Notes under the pieces: generated by a model
The model's input: the letters and a program-made list of their open reading frames with translations, nothing else
The model's database searches: none
What the model was told of the DNA's origin: nothing
Source: Paracoccus caeni
Lineage (GTDB): Bacteria; Pseudomonadota; Alphaproteobacteria; Rhodobacterales; Rhodobacteraceae
Length of the DNA stretch: 64,000 nucleotides
Direction of reading: 5' to 3'
NCBI RefSeq assembly: GCF_016629665.1
Contig: NZ_JAEPRQ010000003.1
Coordinates: 473,043 to 537,042, forward strand
Translations under genes and position numbers: made by a program
In this document: positions 18,543 through 27,694 of the stretch, piece after piece
How the letters are laid out: every line of letters begins with the position of its first letter
Position numbering within the stretch: the stretch's first letter is position 1

Positions 18543-20624
18543 TTACAAAGCTTGCCGCAACCACTCGCGCTCAAATTCTGATAACGCCCCTTTCGGATTC
18601 AGAATGGCTTTGTACAAGCGGTTCCTCAAGGTTGTCTTGGTGTCACCGTCAACGTAGAACGCCTGCGAAATTTGAATCGGTATCCCTTCCTCATCCAATT
18701 CCTTGAGAATTTCAGGCTGAAACCAGCTGCCAATGCTACCTAAAAAAAGACTGTAGTCGGCCTGTGCCGAGGACTGGCGGACAAATAGCTCAACCAGAGC
18801 AAAGTTTTGTGGCAAACCATACTCGCAAGCCCGCAAGAATTTGAAGATATTGTCTTGGCTTTCGGGTTGCCCCCTGTAGCTTTGATCTTGCCTCAGCAGG
18901 AAACTTTTTAGGTCTTCTGCCTTTCGAAGTTTGTCGATAAGTGTAGCAAGCTGTCTGGTATTGAACGCTCCAAAAGAACCGACTTTCTGTTGAGAGCAAA
19001 ATACCTCACAGACTTCGAGAATTTCGGGCCATCTTGGCCAGTTTTGCCAAATCAATATGTCGCTCTCTTCCAGAGAACGGATTACCCGATCTTTTATTGC
19101 TATGGCCGTTTCCAAACCGATTGAAGACGCAAGTTTAAGCTCGTCGCCCTCAAGACCTAACCTGTCCCGGTAGTAACGAAATCTGTCATCTGACCGCTTT
19201 GACCTATCAGGTTTATCGATATGTACGATGTACTCGTCAGGCAGCTTGTCGTCGTCTGAAAACAATGTCGGACTGACATCCAGTTCTGTCTGTTCAGGGA
19301 TATCATTGAAGACCATAACTTGGCCGACGTGATGCTGTCCGAGACGCCCGGCGCGCCCTTTGATATTTGAGTACGTGAAAAAGTCATAAGAGTCACGATT
19401 AATCGTTTTGTCAAAGATCATGACTGTCTTTGCAGCCGTGTTTACGCCTTCGATGAGCGTTGACGTGCAAAGCAATACGGGCAGCTTGCCTTGATTGAAG
19501 AGGCGAACCATTTGCGCAGCAATTGCTCTCGGAATGCGGCCATGATGAACACCAAACCCATAGTAGACTGCCAAAGACAGGAAATTATTTTGCCCTATAT
19601 TGCTTTTCAACCAAACAGCGAAGTCGCTTGTGTCTTCCGACACGGCCATCTTTTCAGAAAGCTCGATTGCAAGTTTGTTGGCCTTACCCGGTGACGAGAT
19701 GAACACCAAGGCGGGCCAATTTCTATCTTCTCCAACTTCTGCGATCAGACGGTCGCGTTTGTTCGATACAGCTCGGAGGTCGAGGGTCTCAACCGCAACC
19801 GTAGAAAATCGAGTTCTCAAAAATTCAAAGTTCCAGCGGGAATCTGGCGCAACAGATATCGTGTCGATATTGGGGCCAAGAAAGAAGAACTGCTTTGACC
19901 GTTTAAGCAAACGGTAGACTGCAGCGTTAAGTGTTATGCTTCGCTCGTCACGCCTGTCGGGATCAAGTTTGTAAAACTCGTCAACAACGGTGAGGTCCAA
20001 ATTTCCCAAGTCTTCTCGATATATCAGTCGTTCTTGGGTCCCAAGAAAAATGGTCGGATCATCCGTCGATATTTCGCTCTGATGCATCACTAGTTTGAAC
20101 TTTTCTGAAAAACGATCCCGAAACCGCCTTCTGAATTCATCGAGTAGCGCAATCGTAGGAAGTACAACAGCCACACGACGATAACGATCAGTCGATAGTA
20201 GAGCGTCGATCAGCAGACTCTTTCCGAAACTCGTTGGGGCGCTCAAAATGAGATTTCTGCCCGCGAGTAACGTATCGAGAGCCTTGATTTGTTCGCGGTG
20301 AAACGTTACCCCTCCTAATTCTGGAGCAGTTACAGCTTCAGCGATAAGTGCGTCTGTCTCGTCTGCCCACTCCGTTTCGATGTAGTTCCACAGCCCTGTT
20401 GAACGGGCCAAAGAACTTACTAGGGGTCGATAACTTAGGAGTTCTTCTGGGTGGGCGTCTAAGAGATCAGCAAGTCTGGGAACAACCTCAAGCAAGTTTG
20501 GGTCATCGGTGTCGGTTGACTGAATGGCGAAGGATGCAGCTTGCAGCACTCGAAACGTTTCGCGCTTCAAATCGGATCCAGAAAGCGCACTTAGTTTATT
20601 CCAGTTAATATCCAGAACGGGCAT
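18543..20624 (-). CDS. hamB: Hachiman helicase HamB
   Basis: The 693-residue superfamily-2 helicase is of the Ski2-like kind. Walker A is APTSFGKS (129-136), motif II is DEFY (215-218) instead of DEAH, motif V is CTSTLIEGVN (386-395) and motif VI is KGRAGRLGQ (422-430). About 110 residues precede the helicase core, and a 250-residue C-terminal region has no recognised domain. It lies eight bases downstream of hamA. In Hachiman, HamB holds HamA inactive and translocates on DNA; damaged or phage-modified DNA releases the nuclease. The DEFY box is unusual and worth noting. Confidence 0.85.
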   Translation of the reverse strand: MPVLDINWNKLSALSGSDLKRETFRVLQAASFAIQSTDTDDPNLLEVVPRLADLLDAHPEELLSYRPLVSSLARSTGLWNYIETEWADETDALIAEAVTAPELGGVTFHREQIKALDTLLAGRNLILSAPTSFGKSLLIDALLSTDRYRRVAVVLPTIALLDEFRRRFRDRFSEKFKLVMHQSEISTDDPTIFLGTQERLIYREDLGNLDLTVVDEFYKLDPDRRDERSITLNAAVYRLLKRSKQFFFLGPNIDTISVAPDSRWNFEFLRTRFSTVAVETLDLRAVSNKRDRLIAEVGEDRNWPALVFISSPGKANKLAIELSEKMAVSEDTSDFAVWLKSNIGQNNFLSLAVYYGFGVHHGRIPRAIAAQMVRLFNQGKLPVLLCTSTLIEGVNTAAKTVMIFDKTINRDSYDFFTYSNIKGRAGRLGQHHVGQVMVFNDIPEQTELDVSPTLFSDDDKLPDEYIVHIDKPDRSKRSDDRFRYYRDRLGLEGDELKLASSIGLETAIAIKDRVIRSLEESDILIWQNWPRWPEILEVCEVFCSQQKVGSFGAFNTRQLATLIDKLRKAEDLKSFLLRQDQSYRGQPESQDNIFKFLRACEYGLPQNFALVELFVRQSSAQADYSLFLGSIGSWFQPEILKELDEEGIPIQISQAFYVDGDTKTTLRNRLYKAILNPKGALSEFEREWLRQAL

Positions 20625-20632
20625 GTTACCCC

Positions 20633-21487
20633 TTATCCAATTTGTAGCGCTTTAAGGCGATCATCGAAGGCTTTGTTGAGTGTATCCTTGTTACCCAACG
20701 GGACATAAATAAGTTTGAGTCTTATTTTTTCAGTCAACCCGGATGCCTTCAATTTATCCCAAAGGATTTTCATCTCGACATCCACTTCCGCGCTGTAGTT
20801 ATCGCTTGCCGACACGTGGCGCGCTGTTGCATCGCTATTCGCCGCGATCAAAACGGGGAAAACTGCATTCTTAATTAGATCGTCTAAAGAAACCTCCGCA
20901 GACAGAAGTTTTTTGATCTTTGCGCTGTGTGGAATGTCGTCTGATACCTGTGGGCCAAGCAGTAACTTCTCGTTCCTCAGGAAACCTGCAGTGATATGCC
21001 CCTTGATGGACGTGATTGCATCCTTAATCGCGTCATTCCGGTCTTTGAAAAACTTCGCTTCGCCCAACCAAAGCTCTATGTCGTCAACTCCGACATACCG
21101 CATATGAACTAGGTCAAATGCCTTTACCGGATCGTTTGACGCACTCAAATAGTTAACTCTAGCCGCGACGGGTATTGTATTGAAAAAGGTTCGGCAAACA
21201 GCATGAGCAGCAATCTCGCCTACCTCGCCGCGCCGTTCATATTTTTCACTGGTGTAAACTCTGGAAGCTGCCTGCTTGAGGCGAACAAAGGAGTTGGTAT
21301 GGTTTGTGTTGCGAAGTTCGTCAGATTTTAGAGCGTAGTCAATAATCCACTCTATCAGATTGTCAGCGAGCCCAGAGCAACGCCACTCGGATAGTTCGAA
21401 GCCCGCGCAATAGCTCTCCAAGCTTTCATTCGATTCGGTGAGTCTAGTTAGAACGCAATTGGGAGCAATTTCGTAAGGGTTTGACAT
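20633..21487 (-). CDS. hamA: Hachiman nuclease effector HamA (DUF1837)
   Basis: The 284-residue protein matches the DUF1837/HamA pattern: RRGEVGEIAAHAV (glutamates at 88 and 91), AFDLVHMRYVG (D125) and ELWLGEAKFFKDR (E143-x-K145). Together these give a PD-(D/E)xK-type nuclease site. HamA is the toxic DNA-degrading subunit of Hachiman and is released by HamB on phage infection. The order hamA-hamB, the eight-base spacing and placement on a mobile element all agree. AGAGAG lies about 10 bases before the ATG. Confidence 0.86.
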   Translation of the reverse strand: MSNPYEIAPNCVLTRLTESNESLESYCAGFELSEWRCSGLADNLIEWIIDYALKSDELRNTNHTNSFVRLKQAASRVYTSEKYERRGEVGEIAAHAVCRTFFNTIPVAARVNYLSASNDPVKAFDLVHMRYVGVDDIELWLGEAKFFKDRNDAIKDAITSIKGHITAGFLRNEKLLLGPQVSDDIPHSAKIKKLLSAEVSLDDLIKNAVFPVLIAANSDATARHVSASDNYSAEVDVEMKILWDKLKASGLTEKIRLKLIYVPLGNKDTLNKAFDDRLKALQIG

Positions 21488-22034
21488 TCAACACGACTCT
21501 CTTGGCCTTATGACTAGACACTGCCCTAAAACCTTCTATCCGGCAACTCGTAATGGTTGCGCGCCCGGCTGTGCTGCACCCCGTTTCCATGGATCCTGAT
21601 AGCTCGGATCAGACTATTCAACAGAATGACATCGGTCCCGTCTCGCGGCGACCGCCTCTGCGGCTCGAAGATCCGAGCAAACCTTGATTGTCTGGAATGG
21701 GCCGAATAATTATACTGGAAGAGTTGGAGCGTCACGCGACCCATCGCAGGAAGCTCGGTTAAATGACGCGCTTTACACAAGCGCGTTGTGGACGTTCTGT
21801 TTGCGAGCGTATCTTAAGGTGCGCAAAGCTACCCTGAAAATTCGCAGTTGATCTGGATCAATAGCAGGGGACGGCTGGGTAAAGAAGGCAAAATTGAAGT
21901 ACGAATTCTTAGAAAAAAGCCCAGTGCCGAATGTTATACAGCCATGCTGATTCCCGAACTGAAGTAGGCCATAAAGTAGGCCGCCGCGCCTTTTGAAATC
22001 AGATTTTATCTGTGGATTTCATGGTGTTATGCCA
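21488..22034. other. Non-coding right end of the element
   Basis: This 547-base stretch upstream of hamA contains no convincing gene; short readings have no ribosome binding site or known motif. It should hold the hamA promoter. The GAAGTAGGCC/AGTAGGCC pair at 21961-21982 lies about 50 bases inside the right repeat. Confidence 0.5.
21961..21982. repeat. Putative integrase arm sites, right end
   Basis: GAAGTAGGCC and AGTAGGCC are separated by four bases and repeat the motif seen at 15264-15290 in the same orientation. Confidence 0.55.
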
Positions 22035-22057
22035 GAAAAACTGGCTCCGGCGGTAGG
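22035..22057. repeat. Right attachment site (direct repeat)
   Basis: Identical to 15105-15127. It overlaps the final 16 bases of the tRNA-Asn gene, so the tRNA stays intact after integration. Confidence 0.85.
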
Positions 22058-22116
22058 GATCGAACCTACGACCAATTGATTAACAGTCAACTGCTCTACC
22101 GCTGAGCTACGCCGGA
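22042..22116 (-). tRNA. tRNA-Asn (anticodon GUU)
   Basis: A 75-base cloverleaf includes the encoded CCA. The acceptor TCCGGCG pairs with CGCCGGA. The anticodon stem GTTGA/TCAAT closes the loop CTGTTAA with GTT, and the T-loop TTCGATC is present. Its 3' end is the integration target of the adjoining element. Confidence 0.97.
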
Positions 22117-22175
22117 ACACGGGGCGGATATAGCAAGGTGGTTCGGGGGCGTCCAGTGGGTTCGTGACGATTTTT

Positions 22176-23042
22176 TCACGTCAATGCGAAGGCGCTGTCC
22201 GCCGCCAGATGGCTGGTTGGCGTGACCGCGCCCAGATCGTTCAGCGCGATCAGATGGGCCAGCACATTGCGGGTTGCTGCAGGCATCAGCGGGGCGGGAA
22301 CCACGTAGATTTGGTGGGCAATAGCGGCGGCGTTTGCCGGGCCGGACTGGCGAAGTGTCGACAGGATCTGTGCGGTTCGCTGGCGGCGATGGGTGGCCAG
22401 TTCGGCGATTCGGGTGGCGGGAGTGTCTATGGCCGCGCCGTGGGCGGGCAGCAGCCGGGTTGCGCCGATCTGGTCCAGCCTGCTCAGTGATCGCAGATAA
22501 TCGGCCAGATCGCCGTCGGGGGGCGAGATGATCGTCGAGGACCAAGCCATCACGATATCGCCGCAGAAGATATTGTCTTGCCACTGAAAACACAGATGCC
22601 CGCCAGAATGGCCCGGCGTGTGCAAGGCGCGCAGCGACCATTCCGGGGTTTCGATCACCTGATCGTCGCTCAATCGCAGATCGGGCTGGAAGGAGATGTC
22701 GAGCCCCTCGCCGCCCCCGACCTCGCCCAAGGCAGCCAGCGCCTGCATGCTGGGCGAGCGTCCCGCCATTGCATCGCCAAAGGCCAATATCGGCGCGCCG
22801 GTCAGTCGCGCCAGAGCGGGTGCGCCTGCGCTATGGTCCAGATGGGCGTGGGTCACGAAAATATGGCTAATGCGGCCGCGTGCGGCTTCGACGATGGCTG
22901 CCAGATGGTCCGGATCGGCAGGGCCGGGGTCGATCACCGCAACCTGACGCTGGCCGATCAGAAAGGTGGTGGTGCCCGGCCCGGTCAGAGGCGACGGGTT
23001 CGGCGCAAGGATTCGCAGGGGCTCTTTCGTATTCGTGCTCAT
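22176..23042 (-). CDS. MBL-fold metallo-hydrolase (LACTB2-like)
   Basis: The metal site THAHLDHSAG (HxHxDH) is near residue 85, LHTPGHSGGHLCF carries the next histidine, CGDIVM the bridging aspartate and LLPAHG the last histidine. A C-terminal winged-helix-like part (from about 215) matches the beta-lactamase-like class with a BLACT_WH domain. It is a hydrolase of unknown substrate, possibly a thioester or RNA. It is divergent from the sensor kinase gene with 33 bases between starts. Confidence 0.83.
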   Translation of the reverse strand: MSTNTKEPLRILAPNPSPLTGPGTTTFLIGQRQVAVIDPGPADPDHLAAIVEAARGRISHIFVTHAHLDHSAGAPALARLTGAPILAFGDAMAGRSPSMQALAALGEVGGGEGLDISFQPDLRLSDDQVIETPEWSLRALHTPGHSGGHLCFQWQDNIFCGDIVMAWSSTIISPPDGDLADYLRSLSRLDQIGATRLLPAHGAAIDTPATRIAELATHRRQRTAQILSTLRQSGPANAAAIAHQIYVVPAPLMPAATRNVLAHLIALNDLGAVTPTSHLAADSAFALT

Positions 23043-23075
23043 CTGGCTAGCCTAACGCCGAAAGGGCGGGTGTCC

Positions 23076-24431
23076 ATGGCGAACCAGAACGAAGCAGGCA
23101 GGTTGAAAGGGCTGTTCCCGCGCGGGCTTTACGGGCGGGCTGCGCTGATCCTGTTTCTGCCAATCGTGGTGGTCACGCTGGTCGTCAGCGTCATGTTCCT
23201 GCAGCGCCACTTTGAAGGCGTGACGCGGCAGATGACCGCCAGCATGGCCCGCGAATTGGTCTTCGTCGCGCAACTGGTGGACCATTCCCCAAGCGAACAG
23301 GACGCTGAAACAGCCGGTCAGGCCGTCGCCATTCCGCTGGAACTGACGCTGGATTTCCCTGCCACCACTGGCGCCGAGGATCAGCGGAATTTCGATGATT
23401 TTTCGGGACGGGTGGTGATCGAGGAATTGCGCGCAAGTTTGCCTCAGATATCCGCCGTTGATCTGGCCACCGATGACAAGCGCGTCGCGATCACCATGGA
23501 TAGCCGCTTTGGCCCCTATTCGGTCACTTTCGACCGTCGGCGGGTCAGCGCCTCGAACCCGCATCAGTTGCTGGTGCTGATGGTGTTCACTTCGCTGCTG
23601 ATGACCGGGATCGCCACGATATTCCTGCGAAATCAGCTTAGGCCGATCCGGCGGCTGGCGAATGCGGCAGAAGCCTATGGCAAGGGTCGCATGGTGCCCT
23701 ATCGCCCCTCCGGCGCGATCGAGGTTCGCAGCGCAGGAACGGCGTTTCTGGACATGCGGAATCGGCTGGAACGCCAGAACGAGCAGCGCAAGATGATGCT
23801 GTCGGGGATCAGCCACGACCTGCGCACGCCTTTGACGCGGATGCGGCTGGCCGTGTCGATGATGTCTCCTGAAATGCCGCCTGACGATGAGGACATCGCC
23901 GCCATGGACGCGGATATCGCAGAGATGAACCGGATGGTGGACGCATTTCTGGAATATGCCCGCGACGATGCGCAGGACAGCCCGCCCGAGCCCGTCAAGC
24001 CTGCTGAGTTCCTGCAATCAGTCGTTTCAGGCGCGCAGCGGGCGGGGCAGCATGTCGTGCTGTCGCGGATCGATGGCGATACTGAGGGTCAGGCGACTTT
24101 CCGGCGCGATATGTTGCGACGTGCATTGGAGAATCTGATCGGCAACGCCACCCGCTACGGCACCGAAGTCGAGATCGACGCCACTCTGGGGCCGCGCAGC
24201 CTGCGGATCGGGGTCGAGGATAACGGGCCGGGCATCCCTCGGGATAGTCTTGAGGCGGCCATGCGCCCATTTACCCGGCTGGATCCCGCCCGCAATCGCA
24301 ATAGCGGGCAGGGGGCCGGCCTTGGTCTGGCCATTGCCGCCGATGTGGCAAGGGGACATGGCGGGCAATTGCGGCTGGGCCGGGGCGAACGTCTGGGCGG
24401 GCTTCGGGCCGAAATCGTCATTCCGCGATAG
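23076..24431 (+). CDS. Sensor histidine kinase, EnvZ-like
   Basis: The 451-residue inner-membrane kinase has two membrane helices (about 22-43 and 165-185) around a periplasmic domain and a HAMP linker starting at NQLRPIRRLANAAEAYG. The phosphorylated H247 is in SGISHDLRTPLTR. The ATPase domain follows, with ENLIGNATRYG (N box), DNGPGIP and GQGAGLGLAIA. It fits the EnvZ/OsmZ class. No response regulator gene is in the window, so the partner lies elsewhere. Reading frames extending upstream across the divergent gene are rejected. Confidence 0.88.
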   Translation: MANQNEAGRLKGLFPRGLYGRAALILFLPIVVVTLVVSVMFLQRHFEGVTRQMTASMARELVFVAQLVDHSPSEQDAETAGQAVAIPLELTLDFPATTGAEDQRNFDDFSGRVVIEELRASLPQISAVDLATDDKRVAITMDSRFGPYSVTFDRRRVSASNPHQLLVLMVFTSLLMTGIATIFLRNQLRPIRRLANAAEAYGKGRMVPYRPSGAIEVRSAGTAFLDMRNRLERQNEQRKMMLSGISHDLRTPLTRMRLAVSMMSPEMPPDDEDIAAMDADIAEMNRMVDAFLEYARDDAQDSPPEPVKPAEFLQSVVSGAQRAGQHVVLSRIDGDTEGQATFRRDMLRRALENLIGNATRYGTEVEIDATLGPRSLRIGVEDNGPGIPRDSLEAAMRPFTRLDPARNRNSGQGAGLGLAIAADVARGHGGQLRLGRGERLGGLRAEIVIPR

Positions 24432-24598
24432 GCAGGACCAGCAGGATTTATCCTGCGGCGGCCCGGCTGCGGCAGAAATAGGGCGTAATCATCCTGTCAT
24501 ATTGAATGCGGCTTGCTGCGGACTTAGATTGTCGCAAAGCAGGGGTCGTGTGTTGCCATGTCGGGGCCACGACTTCGGGCAGGAAAGGAATGCATAGC

Positions 24599-27013
24599 AT
24601 GAACGAATTTGCTTCTCAGACCTATCCGGTGCTGCCGCTGCGCGACATTGTGGTTTTCCCCCACATGATCGTGCCGCTGTTCGTGGGCCGCGAAAAATCG
24701 GTCCGCGCGCTGGAGACGGTCATGGAATCGGACAGCCCGATTCTTCTGGCCGCGCAAAAGGACGCATCGGTTGATGAACCGACCGAGGACGGCATCTACC
24801 GGACCGGCGTTCTGGCCAATGTGCTGCAATTGTTGAAGCTGCCGGATGGCACCGTGAAGGTGCTGGTCGAAGGCCGCGAGCGTGTGCAGATCACCGGATT
24901 TGTCCCTAATGACGACCATTTCGAGGCTGCGGCCATCGTTCTGGCCGAAACGCCGGGCGATGAGGCGACCTCGACCGCGCTGGTGCGCACCGTTGCCGAA
25001 GAATTCGAACGGTATGTGAAGGTTCGCAAGAACATCCCCGAAGAGGTCGTGACCGCTGTTGCCGAAGCGAAAGAGCCCGGCAAGCTGGCCGATCTGGTCG
25101 CGGGTCACATGGGTATCGATCTGGACCGCAAGCAGGATCTGCTGGACACGCTGGACGTGGCCGAGCGGTTGGAGAAGATCTATTCCCACATGCAGGGCGA
25201 AATGTCGGTCCTGCAGGTCGAGAAGAAGATCAAGTCGCGCGTCAAGACCCAGATGGAGAAGACGCAGCGCGAATACTATCTGAATGAGCAGATGAAGGCC
25301 ATTCAGAAGGAGCTGGGCGATGGCGAGGACGGTCAGAATGAGATCGACGAGCTGGAGCAAAAGATCGCCAAGACCAAGTTCAGCAAGGAAGCCCGTGAAA
25401 AGGCCGAAGCCGAGCTTAAGAAGCTGAAGTCGATGTCGCCGATGTCGGCCGAAGCTACGGTCAGCCGCAACTATCTTGACTGGCTTCTGGCGCTGCCTTG
25501 GGGCGTGAAGTCGCGCACCCGCAAGGATCTGGTCGCGGCCGAGAAGGTTCTGGACGCCGATCACTATGGTCTGGAAAAGGTCAAGGAACGGATCGTGGAA
25601 TATCTGGCCGTGCAATCGCGCAGTCAGAAGCTGCGGGGTCCGATCCTGTGCCTTGTCGGGCCTCCGGGCGTGGGGAAAACCTCGCTTGGCCGGTCGGTCG
25701 CAAAGGCGACGGGTCGCGAATTCATCCGCATCAGCCTTGGCGGCGTGCGCGACGAATCCGAAATCCGGGGTCACCGCCGGACCTATATCGGCTCGATGCC
25801 CGGCAAGATCATCCAGGCGCTGAAGAAGGCCAAGACCACCAACCCGCTTATCCTTCTGGATGAGATCGACAAGATGGGTCAGGACTTCCGCGGCGACCCG
25901 GCCTCGGCCATGCTCGAGGTGCTGGATCCCGAACAGAACTCGACCTTCGTGGACCACTATCTTGAGGTGGAATACGATCTGTCGAACGTGATGTTCGTGA
26001 CCACGGCCAACAGCTACAACATGCCGGGACCGCTTCTGGACCGGATGGAGATCATCAGCCTGTCGGGCTACACCGAAGACGAAAAGCGCGAGATCGCGCG
26101 CCAGCATCTGTTGTCCAAGCAGACCAAGGCGAACGGGCTGCGCAAAGGCGAATTCGAGGTAACCGACGACGCGCTGACGCAGATCGTCCGCTACTATACC
26201 CGCGAAGCCGGGGTGCGGTCGCTGGAGCGTGAGATCGCCAAGCTGGCCCGGAAAGCCGTGACCGAGATCCTCAAGGGCGAGGTGAAATCGGTAACGGTCG
26301 ATGCCGCGAAGGCCGAGGAATATCTGGGCGTTCGCCGCCACCGCTATGGTCTGGCCGAGAAAGAGGATCAGGTCGGCGTGGTGACGGGTCTGGCATGGAC
26401 CTCGGTTGGTGGGGATCTGTTGCAGATCGAAGCCCTGCGGTTGCCGGGCAAGGGCCGGATGAAGACGACCGGGAAACTGGGCGACGTGATGAAGGAATCG
26501 ATCGACGCGGCGTCAAGCTTCGTTCGCTCGATCTCGCCGGAAATCGGGGTGAAACCCCCGGAATTCGACCGGCGCGACATCCACGTTCACGTCCCCGAAG
26601 GCGCAACGCCCAAGGACGGCCCGTCCGCGGGGGTTGCGATGGTCACCTCGGTCGTGTCGGTGATGACCGGGATTCCGGTCCGCAAGGATGTCGCCATGAC
26701 CGGCGAAGTCACCTTGCGCGGCAATGTGCTGGCCATTGGTGGCTTGAAGGAAAAGCTGCTGGCGGCTTTGCGTGGCGGGATCAAAACCGTGCTGATCCCG
26801 GCCGATAACGAAAAGGATCTGGCCGAGATCCCGGACAACGTGAAGACCGGGCTGACGATCATTCCGGTCAGCAATGTCCGCGAGGTCCTGAAACAGGCGC
26901 TGGTTCGGATGCCCGAGCCGGTCGAATGGGACGAGGCTGCGGAAGAGGCAGCCGAAGCCGCGCGAGTCGCTGCACGCCAGGAATCCTCTGGCGGGAGCGC
27001 TGTCGCCCACTGA
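24599..27013 (+). CDS. lon: ATP-dependent protease La (Lon)
   Basis: The 804-residue protein has an N-terminal substrate-binding domain ([15 protein letters not shown]), a coiled-coil middle, an AAA+ module with [11 protein letters not shown] near residue 355 and LLDEIDKM, and a C-terminal protease domain. The latter has KDGPSAG (catalytic Ser near 675) and the catalytic lysine of GLKEKL near 717. It degrades misfolded and regulatory proteins and, in alphaproteobacteria, the methyltransferase CcrM. ATG at 24590 or 24599 may be used; AGGAAAGGA lies just upstream of both. Confidence 0.97.
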   Translation: MNEFASQTYPVLPLRDIVVFPHMIVPLFVGREKSVRALETVMESDSPILLAAQKDASVDEPTEDGIYRTGVLANVLQLLKLPDGTVKVLVEGRERVQITGFVPNDDHFEAAAIVLAETPGDEATSTALVRTVAEEFERYVKVRKNIPEEVVTAVAEAKEPGKLADLVAGHMGIDLDRKQDLLDTLDVAERLEKIYSHMQGEMSVLQVEKKIKSRVKTQMEKTQREYYLNEQMKAIQKELGDGEDGQNEIDELEQKIAKTKFSKEAREKAEAELKKLKSMSPMSAEATVSRNYLDWLLALPWGVKSRTRKDLVAAEKVLDADHYGLEKVKERIVEYLAVQSRSQKLRGPILCLVGPPGVGKTSLGRSVAKATGREFIRISLGGVRDESEIRGHRRTYIGSMPGKIIQALKKAKTTNPLILLDEIDKMGQDFRGDPASAMLEVLDPEQNSTFVDHYLEVEYDLSNVMFVTTANSYNMPGPLLDRMEIISLSGYTEDEKREIARQHLLSKQTKANGLRKGEFEVTDDALTQIVRYYTREAGVRSLEREIAKLARKAVTEILKGEVKSVTVDAAKAEEYLGVRRHRYGLAEKEDQVGVVTGLAWTSVGGDLLQIEALRLPGKGRMKTTGKLGDVMKESIDAASSFVRSISPEIGVKPPEFDRRDIHVHVPEGATPKDGPSAGVAMVTSVVSVMTGIPVRKDVAMTGEVTLRGNVLAIGGLKEKLLAALRGGIKTVLIPADNEKDLAEIPDNVKTGLTIIPVSNVREVLKQALVRMPEPVEWDEAAEEAAEAARVAARQESSGGSAVAH

Positions 27014-27042
27014 TCAGTCCGTTGGACTGGAAAAAACCTGTC

Positions 27043-27078
27043 AGGCCGAACCGGAAATCCGCCGGTTCGGCCTTTTTT
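27043..27078 (+). terminator. Terminator of lon
   Basis: A perfect 12-bp stem, AGGCCGAACCGG with its complement, has a 7-base loop and is followed by six T. It lies 30 bases after the lon stop. Confidence 0.93.
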
Positions 27079-27092
27079 GCTGTTTTGCAGGG

Positions 27093-27121
27093 TTGAACCA
27101 GTTAATGACCTTACGTAAACT
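27093..27121 (+). promoter_or_regulatory. Promoter of the HU-like gene
   Basis: TTGAAC and TAAACT are separated by 17 bases, ending 45 bases before the start codon. Confidence 0.55.
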
Positions 27122-27166
27122 TTCCCGACCATTCAGTTTATTTTTTCTCAATTACGGGGACGGTTT

Positions 27167-27487
27167 ATGACTCAGCAATTCAGCGCTACCCAGACGAAAG
27201 CTCCGAAAGTGCCGCATCGCGCGCGGGTTGTCCAAAAACGGGCCTTCGTTGACCGAGTACTTGCCGCAACGGGCGCTGCCAAGGCCGATGTTCGTCCGAT
27301 CATCGAGGCCACCTTGGACGAACTTGGCCGTGCGCTTTCGGCAGGCGAAACGCTGGCGGTGCCGCCACTTGGACGTGGTCGCGTGAGCATCCAGAAGAAC
27401 CCTCGCGGCGGCGACGTGATCACACTTCGCCTCCGCCGCCGCCGCGCTGACATCCGCAGCAAAGCGGCGAATGAGGTGGCCAAATAA
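27167..27487 (+). CDS. HU-family DNA-binding protein
   Basis: The 106-residue protein carries the HU/IHF fold (FVDRVLAATGAAKADVRPII then LAVPPLGRGRVSIQKNP). It has a basic 25-residue N-terminal extension and an Arg-rich C-terminal end (RLRRRRADIR) instead of the canonical tail. It binds and bends DNA as a nucleoid protein; the extended form is common in Rhodobacteraceae. It has its own promoter and terminator, so it is monocistronic. Confidence 0.83.
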   Translation: MTQQFSATQTKAPKVPHRARVVQKRAFVDRVLAATGAAKADVRPIIEATLDELGRALSAGETLAVPPLGRGRVSIQKNPRGGDVITLRLRRRRADIRSKAANEVAK

Positions 27488-27499
27488 CACGTGAAAAGC

Positions 27500-27530
27500 A
27501 AGGGGCGCCCATCATCTCGGGCGCCCTTTT
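27500..27530 (+). terminator. Terminator of the HU-like gene
   Basis: GGGCGCCC pairs with itself around an 8-base loop, extended by a G-T pair and A-T pairs, followed by TTTT. Confidence 0.85.
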
Positions 27531-27619
27531 CATGTTGGCGCCCCGTCTGCCGATCGCGAAATGAATACGGTATCTTGGACTTGCGGCCCGTATGGCTTGC
27601 TGCTAAACGCTGCCTCCAC

Positions 27620-27694
27620 GGGTGATTAGCTCAGTGGTAGAGCGCTTCGTTCACATCGAAGATGTCAGCGGTTCAAATCCGTTATCACCCACCA
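27620..27694 (+). tRNA. tRNA-Val (anticodon CAC)
   Basis: A 75-base cloverleaf has an encoded CCA. The anticodon stem CTTCG/CGAAG closes the loop TTCACAT with CAC at 27652-27654. The T-loop TTCAAAT is present. It reads GUG codons. A second patch of accessory DNA begins right after it. Confidence 0.95.

Larger units (their letters stand above)
15105..22057. mobile_element. Integrated element in tRNA-Asn carrying Hachiman defence
   Basis: A 6.95-kb segment is bounded by identical 23-bp repeats, of which the right one forms the 3' end of tRNA-Asn(GUU). It is visibly richer in A+T than its flanks and uses more AT-ending codons. Content in order: tyrosine integrase, serine recombinase, ribbon-helix-helix protein, two small ORFs, possible HUH endonuclease, hamB and hamA. 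No conjugation or virion genes are present, so it is a small integrative defence element, perhaps mobilised in trans. Confidence 0.82.

Noticed and set aside
18387..18581. 64-codon ORF after the HUH-like gene
   Set aside because: It overlaps the previous gene and the 3' end of hamB, lacks a ribosome binding site and has no recognisable sequence.
18543..21487. Restriction-modification or Wadjet/Zorya system
   Set aside because: There is no methyltransferase, SMC or membrane motor gene; the DUF1837 nuclease with a Ski2-like helicase fits Hachiman.
21526..21780. 84-codon minus-strand ORF or transposase remnant upstream of hamA
   Set aside because: No ribosome binding site or family motif, and no terminal inverted repeats were found.
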